Below, piece after piece: positions 18,680 to 26,804 of a DNA stretch of 54,120 bases; the first letter of the stretch is position 1, and each line of letters opens with the position of its first letter. The stretch spans positions 1-54,120 of the forward strand of contig CANRWA010000024.1 in NCBI GenBank assembly GCA_947643415.1. The letters run 5' to 3'. The stretch comes from an uncultured Clostridia bacterium (GTDB lineage Bacteria > Bacillota > Clostridia > Lachnospirales > Lachnospiraceae). A program made the translations under genes and the position numbers. The notes beneath the pieces were generated by a model. It was not told where the DNA came from. It was given only the letters and a program-made list of their open reading frames with translations, and ran no database searches.

Positions 18680-19362
18680 CTGTGTTCTCCCTGTTCTGCC
18701 AGATACCCCACATTCCTTATTGTCTTTATGTGCTGCCCGGCTGCTCCTAACTTTTTGCGCAATGTCTTGATATGTACATCCAGTGTCCTTGATTCACCGA
18801 TAAAATCTATTCCCCATATCCTCTCCATCAGAACATCCCTTGTCAGCACCTTTCCGGCATTCTGGATCAGCAGGGTTAAGAGCTCAAACTCTTTATAGGT
18901 CAGTTCTGCCGGGATCCCGGATACCAGGCAGGATCGGTTCGATGTATTCAAAACAATTTCTGACAAGATAAGGCAGGGCTCCGGCCTCTCCGGCTCTGTC
19001 CTCCGGAGAAGCGCCTTCACCCTTGATATCAGCTCCATAACCCCAAAAGGTTTCGTGATATAATCATCTGCACCAGAATCCAGCCCTTTCACTTTATCAA
19101 TCTCTGATGTTTTTGCTGTTACCATAATCACAGCAAGATCTCTTGTATCTGCATCAGAGCGCAGTTTCTTCAGAACAGATATCCCATCTTCATCTGGAAG
19201 CATAATATCCAACAATATGAGCGCCGGCCTCTTTTTTCCTAAGCCCTCAAAAAAATCAGAAGCATTCGTGAAACCATCCACCTCATATCCGCTGTTTTTC
19301 AACGCAAATATCTCTATTTCACGGATATTTGCATCATCCTCCACTACATAGACGGATTTCAT
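18676..19362 (-). CDS. PhoB/OmpR-family response regulator
   Basis: This is a 228-residue regulator. The receiver domain has acidic pair EDD at 8-10, phospho-Asp52 in LILLDIMLPDEDG, and the conserved Lys in DYITKPF. The C-terminal winged helix (about 130-226) is of the Trans_reg_C type (TYKEFELLTLLIQNAGKVLTR, ESRTLDVHIKTLRKKL). It overlaps the kinase gene by 4 nt and the MIF-like gene by 4 nt, so all three are translationally coupled. It likely autoregulates the operon. Confidence 0.93.
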   Translation of the reverse strand: MKSVYVVEDDANIREIEIFALKNSGYEVDGFTNASDFFEGLGKKRPALILLDIMLPDEDGISVLKKLRSDADTRDLAVIMVTAKTSEIDKVKGLDSGADDYITKPFGVMELISRVKALLRRTEPERPEPCLILSEIVLNTSNRSCLVSGIPAELTYKEFELLTLLIQNAGKVLTRDVLMERIWGIDFIGESRTLDVHIKTLRKKLGAAGQHIKTIRNVGYLAEQGEHR

Positions 19363-19703
19363 AGATTACCACCATTCCATCCCCAATCTGCGATCTCCTG
19401 ATAGGTCACATAGATATGATCTGCCGGGATCCCCAGTTCTTCCCCATAGACACGGCAGATCTCTGCTGTCATCTCATCATATACCTGGCTGCTGGCACCA
19501 CCGAAGATCTTTACCTCTACAAATGCTGCTTTCTCACACTTTTCTCCCCTGAAATAAAGTGCATGCTCATCCTCAAAGCCTACCATCAGCCAGTTTTCAC
19601 TTTTGCCGGGGATCATGGATATAATCTGTCCCATCCTCTTCTTAATGTTCTCTTCTTTCTCCTGTGATAACTTTACTGTTACTTTTGAATTGATATAAGG
19701 CAT
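19359..19703 (-). CDS. MIF-like tautomerase family protein
   Basis: This 114-residue protein resembles macrophage migration inhibitory factor and its microbial homologues. It has the N-terminal MPYINSK, where Pro2 becomes the catalytic N-terminal proline after Met removal, the mid-segment WLMVGFEDEHALYFRGEKCEKAAFVEVKIFG, and a C-terminal Y-x-E-I-x-D-W-G-W-N-G. The start at 19703 is set by AGGAGGGA just upstream; the frame is open to 19883, but that extension overlaps the MATE gene. Bacterial members are expected to be cytoplasmic tautomerases; a role on host cells is only suggested by homology. It overlaps the regulator gene by 4 nt and follows the MATE gene by 26 bp. Confidence 0.85.
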   Translation of the reverse strand: MPYINSKVTVKLSQEKEENIKKRMGQIISMIPGKSENWLMVGFEDEHALYFRGEKCEKAAFVEVKIFGGASSQVYDEMTAEICRVYGEELGIPADHIYVTYQEIADWGWNGGNL

Positions 19704-19729
19704 ATTCTTTCCCTCCTGATAGAAACTTT

Positions 19730-21133
19730 TTATACCTGGCTGATTTTCAGCCATTTCTCCCGATACAGGCGTATCAGGAATATCGTGCCCCGGAAACACA
19801 GTTCCAGGCACATGGCGATCCAGACACCCGGCAGGCCATAGCCTGCCACAAGCAGTACCGCCAGCGGAATCCGCACGAACCATATGCTGACGAAGTTCAT
19901 GAAGCTTGGTATCATAGTATCCCCCGTTCCCCGCAGTGCACCAGACGCCACGATGGAGGCAGCATACAATGGTTCTGCAAATACTTCAATGCGCAGGATA
20001 TGTATTCCCAGCAGCCGGATCTCTGTCTCTGGCGTCAGCAGCGACATCATAAACGGTGCCCCCACATACATGGCCGCGCCAGTAAGTGCCATAATCCCCA
20101 CGCCGATCCACACTGCCATTCTGGCGAACCTCCTTGTGAGGTCCCTGCGCCCTGCCCCTGCACTCTGTCCTGTCAGCGTCGCCGCTGCCTCAGCAATCCC
20201 ATATCCCGGCATATAACAAAGACTCTCTGCAGTAACCGCAAATGAATTCGCTGCGATCGCCACGGCTCCAAGGGGAGCAACGATGCGGGTGGCAGCGATC
20301 ATGGCACCGCACATCATCACATTTTCAAGGCCGATGGGCAGAGCCAGACGGAGTGCCCGGCAGATACATTCTTTCTGCGGTCTCCAGCACTCCCCCCGCC
20401 TGATCCGGAATACATCCGAACGCAGAAAGAGATATCCCGTCATCAGCGACGCCGTCACAAGCTGTGCCAATGCTGTTCCCAGTGCCGCCCCCACTACACC
20501 CATTCCCATTCCCGGCACATGGAATGTCATTCCTGCAGCCTGGATCTCCCTGGCGGGGAAGATCAGCAATCCATTAAAGACCACATCCAGCATACACATC
20601 ATTATATTCAGCATCCCCGGTGTCCGCATATTTCCACTGCTCTGTAACATGCCGCCTGCCAGACGGTTCACCTGAACGATGGGAAGGGAACAGACGAATA
20701 CCAGGAAATAACGGGATGCATTGCTCCGCAGCTCTGGTGGGGCACCCAGCCATACCGGCAGTTTCCCGGCAATAAGTACCCCGCACAATACGAGTAAAAT
20801 GGTGACAAGGAGCGCCGAAGAGAAAGACTGTCTCATCACACTCCTTGCTTTCGGGATATCCCCGGCACCGATACAGTGAGCTGTCTGAATAGAAAAACCA
20901 GAGGCAACAGCCCCGCATATCCCTCCAAAAAGCCAGGCGCTGGTAGATACCAGGCCAATGGAAGCAGAGGCCTCCGCCCCAAGGCTCCCCACCATAGAAG
21001 CATCGATATACTGCATAATAATAGAAGAGATCTGAGCCAGGATCGCCGGAACACTTAATGTACATATAAGCCGGATCTGCTGCCGTGTAGTCAGACTTCT
21101 CCCATCACGCATTTGTGTCAACAAATCCTTCAT
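19730..21133 (-). CDS. MATE family efflux transporter
   Basis: This is an integral membrane protein (467 residues) with about twelve hydrophobic helices in two similar halves, typical of multidrug and toxic compound extrusion transporters (IMQYIDASMVGSLGAEASASIGL near the N-terminus; PGYGIAEAAATLTGQSAGAG in the second half). It would export a cationic or drug-like compound in exchange for Na+ or H+. A strong AGGAGAGGA site precedes the ATG. It lies 9 bp after deoB and 26 bp before the MIF-like gene, so it belongs to the same operon and is probably regulated by the encoded two-component system. Confidence 0.92.
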   Translation of the reverse strand: MKDLLTQMRDGRSLTTRQQIRLICTLSVPAILAQISSIIMQYIDASMVGSLGAEASASIGLVSTSAWLFGGICGAVASGFSIQTAHCIGAGDIPKARSVMRQSFSSALLVTILLVLCGVLIAGKLPVWLGAPPELRSNASRYFLVFVCSLPIVQVNRLAGGMLQSSGNMRTPGMLNIMMCMLDVVFNGLLIFPAREIQAAGMTFHVPGMGMGVVGAALGTALAQLVTASLMTGYLFLRSDVFRIRRGECWRPQKECICRALRLALPIGLENVMMCGAMIAATRIVAPLGAVAIAANSFAVTAESLCYMPGYGIAEAAATLTGQSAGAGRRDLTRRFARMAVWIGVGIMALTGAAMYVGAPFMMSLLTPETEIRLLGIHILRIEVFAEPLYAASIVASGALRGTGDTMIPSFMNFVSIWFVRIPLAVLLVAGYGLPGVWIAMCLELCFRGTIFLIRLYREKWLKISQV

Positions 21134-21142
21134 TGTCCTCTC

Positions 21143-22333
21143 CTAAACCATCTGCCCAAGAACAGAGCTTCCTATCGTCCCTTCTGGCATCTCCAATCCA
21201 AAGTTTTCTGTGATGGTGGCACCTACCACAGCGAAATTCGGAGACTCTGCCAATTCTCCGCAGTCTTCCAGAGCGGGGGAATATGCCAGAAACGGAACCA
21301 GTTCCCTTGTATGGTCCGTCCCTGTATGGGTGGGATCATTGCCATGGTCTGCTGTGATCATCAGTAAATCATCCTTTCCCAGAAGCCCCAGAAACTCTCC
21401 CAGCTTAACATCAAACCGTTCCAGTTCCTGTGCATAGCCCACAGGATTGCGGCGGTGTCCCCATAAGGCATCAAAATCCACAAGGTTGACATAGCAGAGA
21501 CCGGTAAAATCCCGCCCGGCAATCTCCATGGCCTGTTCCATGCCATGGACCGAACTCTTTGATTTATTTGATTCCGTCAGTCCCTCCCCATCAAAAATAT
21601 CAAAGATTTTCCCCACAGAGATCACATCTAACCCGGCATCCTTCAATACATTCAGGGCAGTCCTTCCATATGGCTTCAAGGCATAATCATGCCGGTTGCT
21701 TGTTCTTTTAAAGGAACCTTTCTTTTTCCCCACGTAAGGCCTTGCGATCACACGCCCTACCTTCCACTCATCTCTCATGGTAAGTTCTCTGGCGATCTCG
21801 CAGCAGCGGTACAGTTCCTCCAGGCCAAATGTCTCCTCATTTCCGCATATCTGCAGCACAGAGTCTGCGGAAGTGTACACAATCATATGGCCTGTGGCAA
21901 TCTCCTCTTCTGCCAGTTCATCCAGGATCGCTGTACCGCTGGCGCTTTTATTTCCAATGACCGTATGCCCGGTCCTCCGGGATAATTCAGCGATGAGCTC
22001 CTTCGGAAATCCATGTTCTGTAAATGTCTGAAAGGGAGTCGTAATGTGAAGCCCCATCATTTCCCAATGCCCGGTCATAGTATCTTTCCCCGTACTTGCC
22101 TCATTCATTTTCATATAATACCCCAAAGGCCGTTCCACGGGTGCCACACATTGCAGAGGATGAAGATTCGCCATGCCTAACCTCTGCAGATTTGGTATGC
22201 GCAGCTCATCCACGCTCTGTGAAATGTGTCCTAATGTATCCGTTCCCTCATCTCCATAGGCCGCAGCATCTCTCATGGCGCCCACTCCAAGAGAATCAAT
22301 GACTATCGTAAAAATTCGTTTGTATTTTCTCAT
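21143..22333 (-). CDS. deoB: Phosphopentomutase
   Basis: The enzyme interconverts ribose-1-phosphate or deoxyribose-1-phosphate with the 5-phosphates in nucleoside salvage. The alkaline-phosphatase-superfamily metal sites are visible: [12 protein letters not shown] at the N-terminus, [23 protein letters not shown] (phosphorylated Thr loop), and [19 protein letters not shown] near the C-terminus. The length (about 396 residues) is normal. I chose the ATG at 22333 with GGGGG 6 nt upstream; the frame extends to 22381 without better support. It leads a run with a MATE exporter, which is an unusual company for a salvage enzyme. Confidence 0.95.
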   Translation of the reverse strand: MRKYKRIFTIVIDSLGVGAMRDAAAYGDEGTDTLGHISQSVDELRIPNLQRLGMANLHPLQCVAPVERPLGYYMKMNEASTGKDTMTGHWEMMGLHITTPFQTFTEHGFPKELIAELSRRTGHTVIGNKSASGTAILDELAEEEIATGHMIVYTSADSVLQICGNEETFGLEELYRCCEIARELTMRDEWKVGRVIARPYVGKKKGSFKRTSNRHDYALKPYGRTALNVLKDAGLDVISVGKIFDIFDGEGLTESNKSKSSVHGMEQAMEIAGRDFTGLCYVNLVDFDALWGHRRNPVGYAQELERFDVKLGEFLGLLGKDDLLMITADHGNDPTHTGTDHTRELVPFLAYSPALEDCGELAESPNFAVVGATITENFGLEMPEGTIGSSVLGQMV

Positions 22334-22387
22334 GCCCATCCCCCATATCTTCTCTCTCCCGCATTCTCCTGAGGATCTCAAAAATCT

Positions 22388-22440
22388 AGTTGGTCATAGA
22401 TAATATACTAACCCTTTTTGCTGAAATAAGCAATAAAAAA
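22388..22440. repeat. Left copy of a direct repeat bracketing the accessory block
   Basis: About 50 bp starting AGTTGGTCATAGATAATA recur with a few changes at 24921-24971. In this copy TTGCT and AGCAA form a small hairpin. The two copies flank the transposase remnant and the AlbA-domain gene. Confidence 0.65.
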
Positions 22441-22576
22441 AATTTATTATTTCCGTGTTTTTCATAAAGTTGTCAATGTCATCATCCAAGTCTTTGATAT
22501 GTTCATTCAGGTCGCCAATGATCTGCTCTTTTGTGGTTTTCAGGTTATGTGCAATAATTTTTTTCTCGTATACAAC

Positions 22577-22782
22577 ATCAATTTCAAAAATCGGCAGATT
22601 AGGGAACTCTTTCATATGAGATGGGGGATCGAAACGGCATATGGGACATTGATAAACCGTCTGCAGATAAGAATTTCACAGGGACGAAGCCAGTTTTGCT
22701 GCTGCAGGATATCTACAGCACCATCTATATCAGCAACCTTGCGGAAAATATTCAAACACGCATAAAAGAGCTTATTGATTAG
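22577..22782 (+). pseudogene. IS4-like transposase C-terminal remnant, frameshifted
   Basis: A plus-strand fragment encodes the conserved end of a DDE transposase of the IS4 type: NRQIRELFHMRWGIETAYG then TLINRLQI, and after a single missing base near 22669-22672 the frame resumes as NFTGTKPVLLLQDIYSTIY to a stop at 22780-22782. MRWGIE with the downstream E-N-F-T-G is the family's catalytic Glu region. No N-terminal part or start exists, so this is a dead remnant. It lies between deoB and the AlbA-domain gene and marks past insertion in this spot. Confidence 0.75.
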
Positions 22783-22900
22783 AAAAGTATTATAACATGA
22801 GAGCTCTTGTATGATAAATACAGCAGAATGGCGTTAAATATCAGAATTGTTATTGTCCTTAAGTTAATGACATTGTCTGTTTTCAGCGTTTCAGCATTTT

Positions 22901-22953
22901 CTTGGACTAAATCTTAGACTAAAACATCTTTTCTTGAACTAATTTAGTCCAAG
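22901..22953. repeat. 12-bp CTTGGACTAAAT iterons, 3' flank of the AlbA-domain gene
   Basis: CTTGGACTAAAT (22901-22912), CTTAGACTAAAA (22913-22924), a third copy CTTGAACTAA from 22932, and an exact inverted copy ATTTAGTCCAAG (22942-22953) lie directly after the gene's stop codon. The same unit is iterated in front of the gene at 24643-24676. The third and inverted copies form a near-palindrome. Confidence 0.75.
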
Positions 22954-22955
22954 AT

Positions 22956-24626
22956 TTATTTTTTCACATACCATCTCGCGCTATGTCCAGTTCCATCAAC
23001 ATCAGCAGTACCTTCTCGTTTCATAGCCTGAAGAATATTAGATACCTTCTTTGACTGCTGCTTATCATCCAAAACAGCTGGCAATGCACCAGACAATATC
23101 TGCTTCAATTCATTAACACTTGCTCTTTCCATTGTTTCTAATGCATTAATAATAATTTGCTTGTAAACATCGTTGCTTAATCCTTTATTTCTGACATAAT
23201 TTGTCTGTTGTCCTACAATATTAGCAACTTCATATGAAACATAAATATGAGGATATCTACCCTCTACCAAATTTTGTTTCTTTAACTGTAAATAGCTTTC
23301 CTTAGATATAGTCTCCTTCTTCTGTACCTTATCAAGTAAAAACACTGTTGGCAAGTCCAAATCGCCATTCGCATGCAAAAGCTGCGTATAATTCTTATCC
23401 AAAATCTGTCCGTATAATGTTACCTTTACTCTATTAGGATTCTCTAAATCATAGGTTGGTAATGGAAAGCACCTTTCTCTTTGCACCTGATACATCATAG
23501 GAATTCCCATGGAGTTTGTATCAATCATATATAAATTCACCATTGCTCTACACAGAAATGTATTTCTATAATATGGCGGCTTATATCCCTCCTCTAAAGC
23601 CTGCTCTATGGTCTCTGGGATAAAATAACCTTCATTAATAAACACGAGACGGTCCTCAAATTCTTCCACATTAATCTTGCCACGCAACTGATAATTTGAA
23701 TGTGCAATACAATTGTTGATAATCTCCTTAACTACATCCTGATCATATTGATATGTCTCGTCCGGAAAAAGCGTCTGCTGTCCTGCCATATACCTATACT
23801 TTTCATTACGAATTTTTGCGTAGGTTTTATCAACAGCCAATAAGAGTGGCATATCAAAATGCTCATACGCCTTTGCCATACCATTTCCGTTATATAAAGT
23901 CCATGTAATTCTCGGAATGAACCCATCAAACAAATATGATGACTCCGCTTTTCCCAAAAGTATCAATGCAGAATTTGTAATCTGTCCTTTTATCAGTATC
24001 CCAGCCTTGTTAAGAATCTCAATGTCACTCATTTTCTCAAGTAGATCCGTCGATTTTTTAGCAGCCTTATGTTTTTTTAAAAATAACTCTCGCGCCATTG
24101 CCACAGCTTCAGAATCCAAATCATCAAAGCTTGCATTTTCTACAATTTCTTGAGACCAATCTACACCAACCTGACTCCTAATTAAATCCATTTTATCAAT
24201 CGGCAATGGGCACAAGTTTTCATCTTCTCTGGCATAAGCTGCACCCTGCCAAGTTGTAGGTATCCCTCGTGTTGCCGGTGGTATTTGAAATGCCACTATT
24301 CTATGCCCTTCCATTTCAAGCTCATAGATTTCCATAAATGTTGCTCGTTCATTTGTTCCACCGACGATTTCTTTTTTCAAATTTTGCAAGCTACCACCTT
24401 TTCTATAGGCAGATCCCACAATATTTTTATGATTATCTACTCCAAAAATAAGCCATCCCTCTTTCTTTCCACGGATATTGGCTTCATTTCCTAACGCAGA
24501 GAAGTACTTCCCTATATCCTTAAAAGAATAATTTGTTCTTGCTTCCTTAAACTCAACAACTTCATCTTCAAATTTTTTTATCATATCATTAATTTTTTCT
24601 AAAAGCTGTTCGTCTGTATATATCAT
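22956..24626 (-). CDS. AlbA_2 / Schlafen-like ATP-binding protein with RecG-like C-terminal domain
   Basis: This 556-residue protein matches the group annotated as divergent AAA_4/AlbA_2 putative DNA-binding proteins. The N-terminus (about 15-135) has the AlbA_2 pattern EVVEFKEARTN, ISALGNEAN-like FSALGNEANIRGKKEGWLIF and GVDNHKNIVGS. The middle (about 290-400) has the GHKL-like HATPase_c_4 region with EIINNCIAHSNY and FEDRLVFINEG. The C-terminus (about 500-550) looks like a winged helix. Members act in transcription control, phage defence or element regulation, but the role here is unknown. A GGAAAGGAAAA site precedes the ATG. It is AT-rich relative to neighbours and bracketed by iterated 12-bp motifs and direct repeats, signs of acquisition. 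Confidence 0.85.
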   Translation of the reverse strand: MIYTDEQLLEKINDMIKKFEDEVVEFKEARTNYSFKDIGKYFSALGNEANIRGKKEGWLIFGVDNHKNIVGSAYRKGGSLQNLKKEIVGGTNERATFMEIYELEMEGHRIVAFQIPPATRGIPTTWQGAAYAREDENLCPLPIDKMDLIRSQVGVDWSQEIVENASFDDLDSEAVAMARELFLKKHKAAKKSTDLLEKMSDIEILNKAGILIKGQITNSALILLGKAESSYLFDGFIPRITWTLYNGNGMAKAYEHFDMPLLLAVDKTYAKIRNEKYRYMAGQQTLFPDETYQYDQDVVKEIINNCIAHSNYQLRGKINVEEFEDRLVFINEGYFIPETIEQALEEGYKPPYYRNTFLCRAMVNLYMIDTNSMGIPMMYQVQRERCFPLPTYDLENPNRVKVTLYGQILDKNYTQLLHANGDLDLPTVFLLDKVQKKETISKESYLQLKKQNLVEGRYPHIYVSYEVANIVGQQTNYVRNKGLSNDVYKQIIINALETMERASVNELKQILSGALPAVLDDKQQSKKVSNILQAMKREGTADVDGTGHSARWYVKK

Positions 24627-24642
24627 ATATTTTCCTTTCCGC

Positions 24643-24676
24643 CTTGGACTAATCTTGAACTAAATCTTGGACTAAA
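24643..24676. repeat. Tandem CTTGGACTAAAT iterons upstream of the AlbA-domain gene
   Basis: Three tandem units, CTTGGACTAA, CTTGAACTAAAT and CTTGGACTAAAT, end 17 nt before the start codon, so they cover the leader or promoter of the AlbA-domain gene. They match the units behind the gene at 22901-22953. Operator function for the encoded protein is a reasonable guess. Confidence 0.7.
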
Positions 24677-24788
24677 TCAGTTTTTTTAACAGCCTTGTTA
24701 TTTTTTATGATTTTCTTATCTTTTCAGATAGCAAATTTCTACACCTTTATAACCACAAAAGTGATTTTTTAAATCAACAGCTTATCTT

Positions 24789-24813
24789 CCACCCACATAG
24801 CAGGTGGTTTTTT
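24789..24813 (+). terminator. Hairpin with T run
   Basis: CCACC (24789-24793) pairs with GGTGG (24803-24807) and is followed by six T on the plus strand. There is no plus-strand gene before it, so a terminator of a lost gene or the end hairpin of an IS200/IS605-type element are both possible. Confidence 0.35.
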
Positions 24814-24883
24814 GTTTCCCACGGCTTCGTTTCTCTTTTGAAAAACTCCGCTCGCAGTCAATAGACTAAAGTCCATAAAAATC

Positions 24884-24920
24884 TAGCTCAACGGCGCCAA
24901 TTGAACCCGCCGTTGAGCTA
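24884..24920. repeat. Palindromic repeat TAGCTCAACGGCG, copy 1
   Basis: The arms TAGCTCAACGGCG (24884-24896) and its exact complement (24908-24920) enclose an 11-nt loop. The same element recurs at 30316-30353 and, degenerate, near 29912-29945. Confidence 0.85.
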
Positions 24921-24971
24921 AGTTGGTCATGATAATATATTAACCCTTTTTAATGAAATAAGCAATAAAAA
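24921..24971. repeat. Right copy of the direct repeat bracketing the accessory block
   Basis: This matches 22388-22440 over about 50 bp (AGTTGGTCATGATAATATAT and onward) in the same orientation. It abuts the palindrome at 24884-24920. Confidence 0.65.
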
Positions 24972-24999
24972 GATAATATATTATGTGAAAACTGCTGAT

Positions 25000-25683
25000 T
25001 TATCTTGCAGGCATCTGGAAGCCCACAAGTGCCTTGTTCAAATAGTCGTTAAAAGGTTTCATGATTTCGAAAAGTTCTGCTGCTTTTTCAAGAAATGTTT
25101 TTACATCTTTCACCTCGTCATCTTTTAGCGGGTATTCCAGATACCAGCTCTTAAATTTCAGGTAGCCTGCCTGAGGGTGTTCTTTCTCATATCCAGCAGG
25201 AACATTCTTTAATGCGGTTCCCTGTACAGTAAAATATTTTTCAAAATCCGGCTGGTGAATAATCTTTTCCCATTCTTTTCCATTTCCGGCAATATAATCC
25301 CGTATCATTGTTGTAGCGTCTTTAAACCTATCAGCAAACAGCCCGCCGCCCAAAAAAGATTGATCACCCGGCTTTATCATCAGATAATAGCCGACAGGGA
25401 CAGGCAGTTTCCCCTTCTGAGAGATATGGGCACGGAATGCAGGATTATATGGTGATTTGTCATGACTAAACCGGGTATCCCTTACAATCTTAAATGTAAG
25501 GTCTTTGGGATTGTTATGTAAAATGCTGCTGTCAAACTTACCGATTTCCAGTATCAGTGCCTGTAATAATTTTTCAAATTCAGCATTTGCCTTTTTATAA
25601 TCCTCCTTGTTTGCATGGTACCATTCACGGTTGTTATTTATATTCAATGCCGATAAATAATCAATAATAAGTTGTGTATTCAT
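25000..25683 (-). CDS. DUF2461 domain-containing protein
   Basis: This 227-residue protein matches DUF2461 (TIGR02453-type). Landmarks are NNNREWYHANKEDYKKA near the N-terminus, LTFKIVRDTRFSHDKSPYN (about 63-81), and GYYLMIKPGDQSFLGGGLF. It is soluble, without signal or membrane segments. The family is widespread and its activity is not established. The gene starts 17 bp after the sigma factor gene stops and has a GGGAG site, so the two form an operon and the protein may be part of the sigma factor's response. Confidence 0.85.
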   Translation of the reverse strand: MNTQLIIDYLSALNINNNREWYHANKEDYKKANAEFEKLLQALILEIGKFDSSILHNNPKDLTFKIVRDTRFSHDKSPYNPAFRAHISQKGKLPVPVGYYLMIKPGDQSFLGGGLFADRFKDATTMIRDYIAGNGKEWEKIIHQPDFEKYFTVQGTALKNVPAGYEKEHPQAGYLKFKSWYLEYPLKDDEVKDVKTFLEKAAELFEIMKPFNDYLNKALVGFQMPAR

Positions 25684-25699
25684 AATCTTTCATCTCCCT

Positions 25700-26551
25700 T
25701 CACGGTTCCTGGATAATGGATAGCTGCGTGGAATCTAAAAACTCCTGTATCATATGCCTCGTGCGTTCAGGAGCCTCATAAGGTTTGCAGAACGAAAAGT
25801 CCTGCGACAAATCGTCAATATCTTCCATCGCATTTTTCACATCGATCATAGTCTGAATGGGGATTTCAGAAGCTGTCATATAATCCAACTGCAACGGGTT
25901 TATCCTGTGGTTTTGTATTGCATAATTTACTCTTTCTCTGCATTTGCATCTGCCATTGCCGTATTCTCCACAATACTTTCCTAAAAAGTCCGCCATTTTT
26001 TTGCGTATGCGGGAAAGCCGCTGCCGATACGCTTCCGGGGTCATTTCCAGAATATCCCCTGCAATCCGGCTGTCAATTTTAAACATTGTACCCAGTATGA
26101 AAATACATCTGCTCTCACTATCAAGGCATTGAAGCATTACGTTGGTACAGGACATTTTCAGTTCTTCCGCCAATATATCTTTTTCTACATTCTGTGTTAA
26201 ATCCGGAATGCCCTCTATTTTTCCGTTTTCTATATCATTTCCATAATATTCAAAACTGGGCGCATGATGGGCAAACATATGCTTTTTGTAATTTTTCAGA
26301 TGATTCGCTGCAATACGGAATACCCATGTCGTAAATGAACTATCACCTCTGAAAGAAGAAAGATGCGTAATCATCTTCAACAAAATATCCTGTGTTGCGT
26401 CCTCTGCATCTGCAAATGTACCAAGCATCCGCAAAGATAAATTGAATACCATATCCTGTACACCTGCAATAAGCGTTTCCAGGGCTTTTCCATCCCCTGC
26501 TGTGGCTTTATCAACTAAAGCCTGTAATTCTTCATTCATTTTTTTATTCAT
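25700..26551 (-). CDS. ECF-like RNA polymerase sigma factor with C-terminal extension
   Basis: This sigma-70 family factor (283 residues) has region 2 (about 20-90; MVFNLSLRMLGTFADAEDATQD then SFTTWVFRIAANHLKNYKK) and region 4 (about 140-195; RCIFILGTMFKIDSRIAGDIL, then EAYRQRLSRIRKKMADFL). About 85 further residues follow, starting with a Cys cluster (KYCGEYGNGRCKCRERVNYAI). That tail is unusual for a plain ECF factor and could bind metal or tune activity; I cannot name it. An ideal AGGAGG site precedes the ATG at 26551. No anti-sigma gene is adjacent, so the tail may replace one. Confidence 0.85.
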   Translation of the reverse strand: MNKKMNEELQALVDKATAGDGKALETLIAGVQDMVFNLSLRMLGTFADAEDATQDILLKMITHLSSFRGDSSFTTWVFRIAANHLKNYKKHMFAHHAPSFEYYGNDIENGKIEGIPDLTQNVEKDILAEELKMSCTNVMLQCLDSESRCIFILGTMFKIDSRIAGDILEMTPEAYRQRLSRIRKKMADFLGKYCGEYGNGRCKCRERVNYAIQNHRINPLQLDYMTASEIPIQTMIDVKNAMEDIDDLSQDFSFCKPYEAPERTRHMIQEFLDSTQLSIIQEP

Positions 26552-26575
26552 AGATTTTTACCTCCTGTTTAATTA

Positions 26576-26601
26576 GACAATGTTTCTGTACCTTTGTGAC
26601 A
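26576..26601 (-). promoter_or_regulatory. Possible ECF autoregulatory promoter
   Basis: On the minus strand, TGTCACA (26595-26601) is followed after 15 nt by TGTC (26576-26579), close to the known ECF41-type pattern TGTCACA-N16-CGTC, just before the sigma gene's ribosome site. A dyad TTTCTGT/ACAGAAA (26583-26605) overlaps it. This is a pattern match only. Confidence 0.35.
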
Positions 26602-26628
26602 GAAAAGAACAAAAATTTATAATTTTCA

Positions 26629-26712
26629 TTGTATAATAAGTTTGTCGTACAGGGTCACTTTCCTTTGTAATGTTTTGGTTAAATTCATTATACAACAAGA
26701 AAGCCCTGTACG
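26629..26712. repeat. Two interleaved inverted repeats
   Basis: TTGTATAAT (26629-26637) pairs with ATTATACAA (26687-26695), and CGTACAGGG (26646-26654) pairs with CCCTGTACG (26704-26712). The order A-B-A'-B' is that of a pseudoknot rather than nested hairpins. It lies between the sigma gene's promoter and the GyrI-like gene. Confidence 0.6.
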
Positions 26713-26804
26713 CCATTTTTTATAAAGTTTGATTTTGGAAAAACTTGGTACTATATGTAAAATTCAAGATATATTAGCATAGATATGAAACTGTGAAGAT
26801 TAAT

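Larger units (their letters stand above)
24627..24999. other. Gene-free stretch between the AlbA-domain gene and DUF2461 gene
   Basis: The stretch contains, in order, three 12-bp iterons (24643-24676), AT-rich DNA, a hairpin followed by a T run (24789-24813), a perfect 13-bp palindrome (24884-24920) and the right copy of a direct repeat (24921-24971). No coding region is convincing. It looks like a pile-up of repeat-element ends. Confidence 0.7.

Noticed and set aside
22394..22615. Minus-strand frame of 73 codons after deoB
   Set aside because: It has no ribosome site, overlaps the transposase remnant on the other strand and ends inside a repeat.
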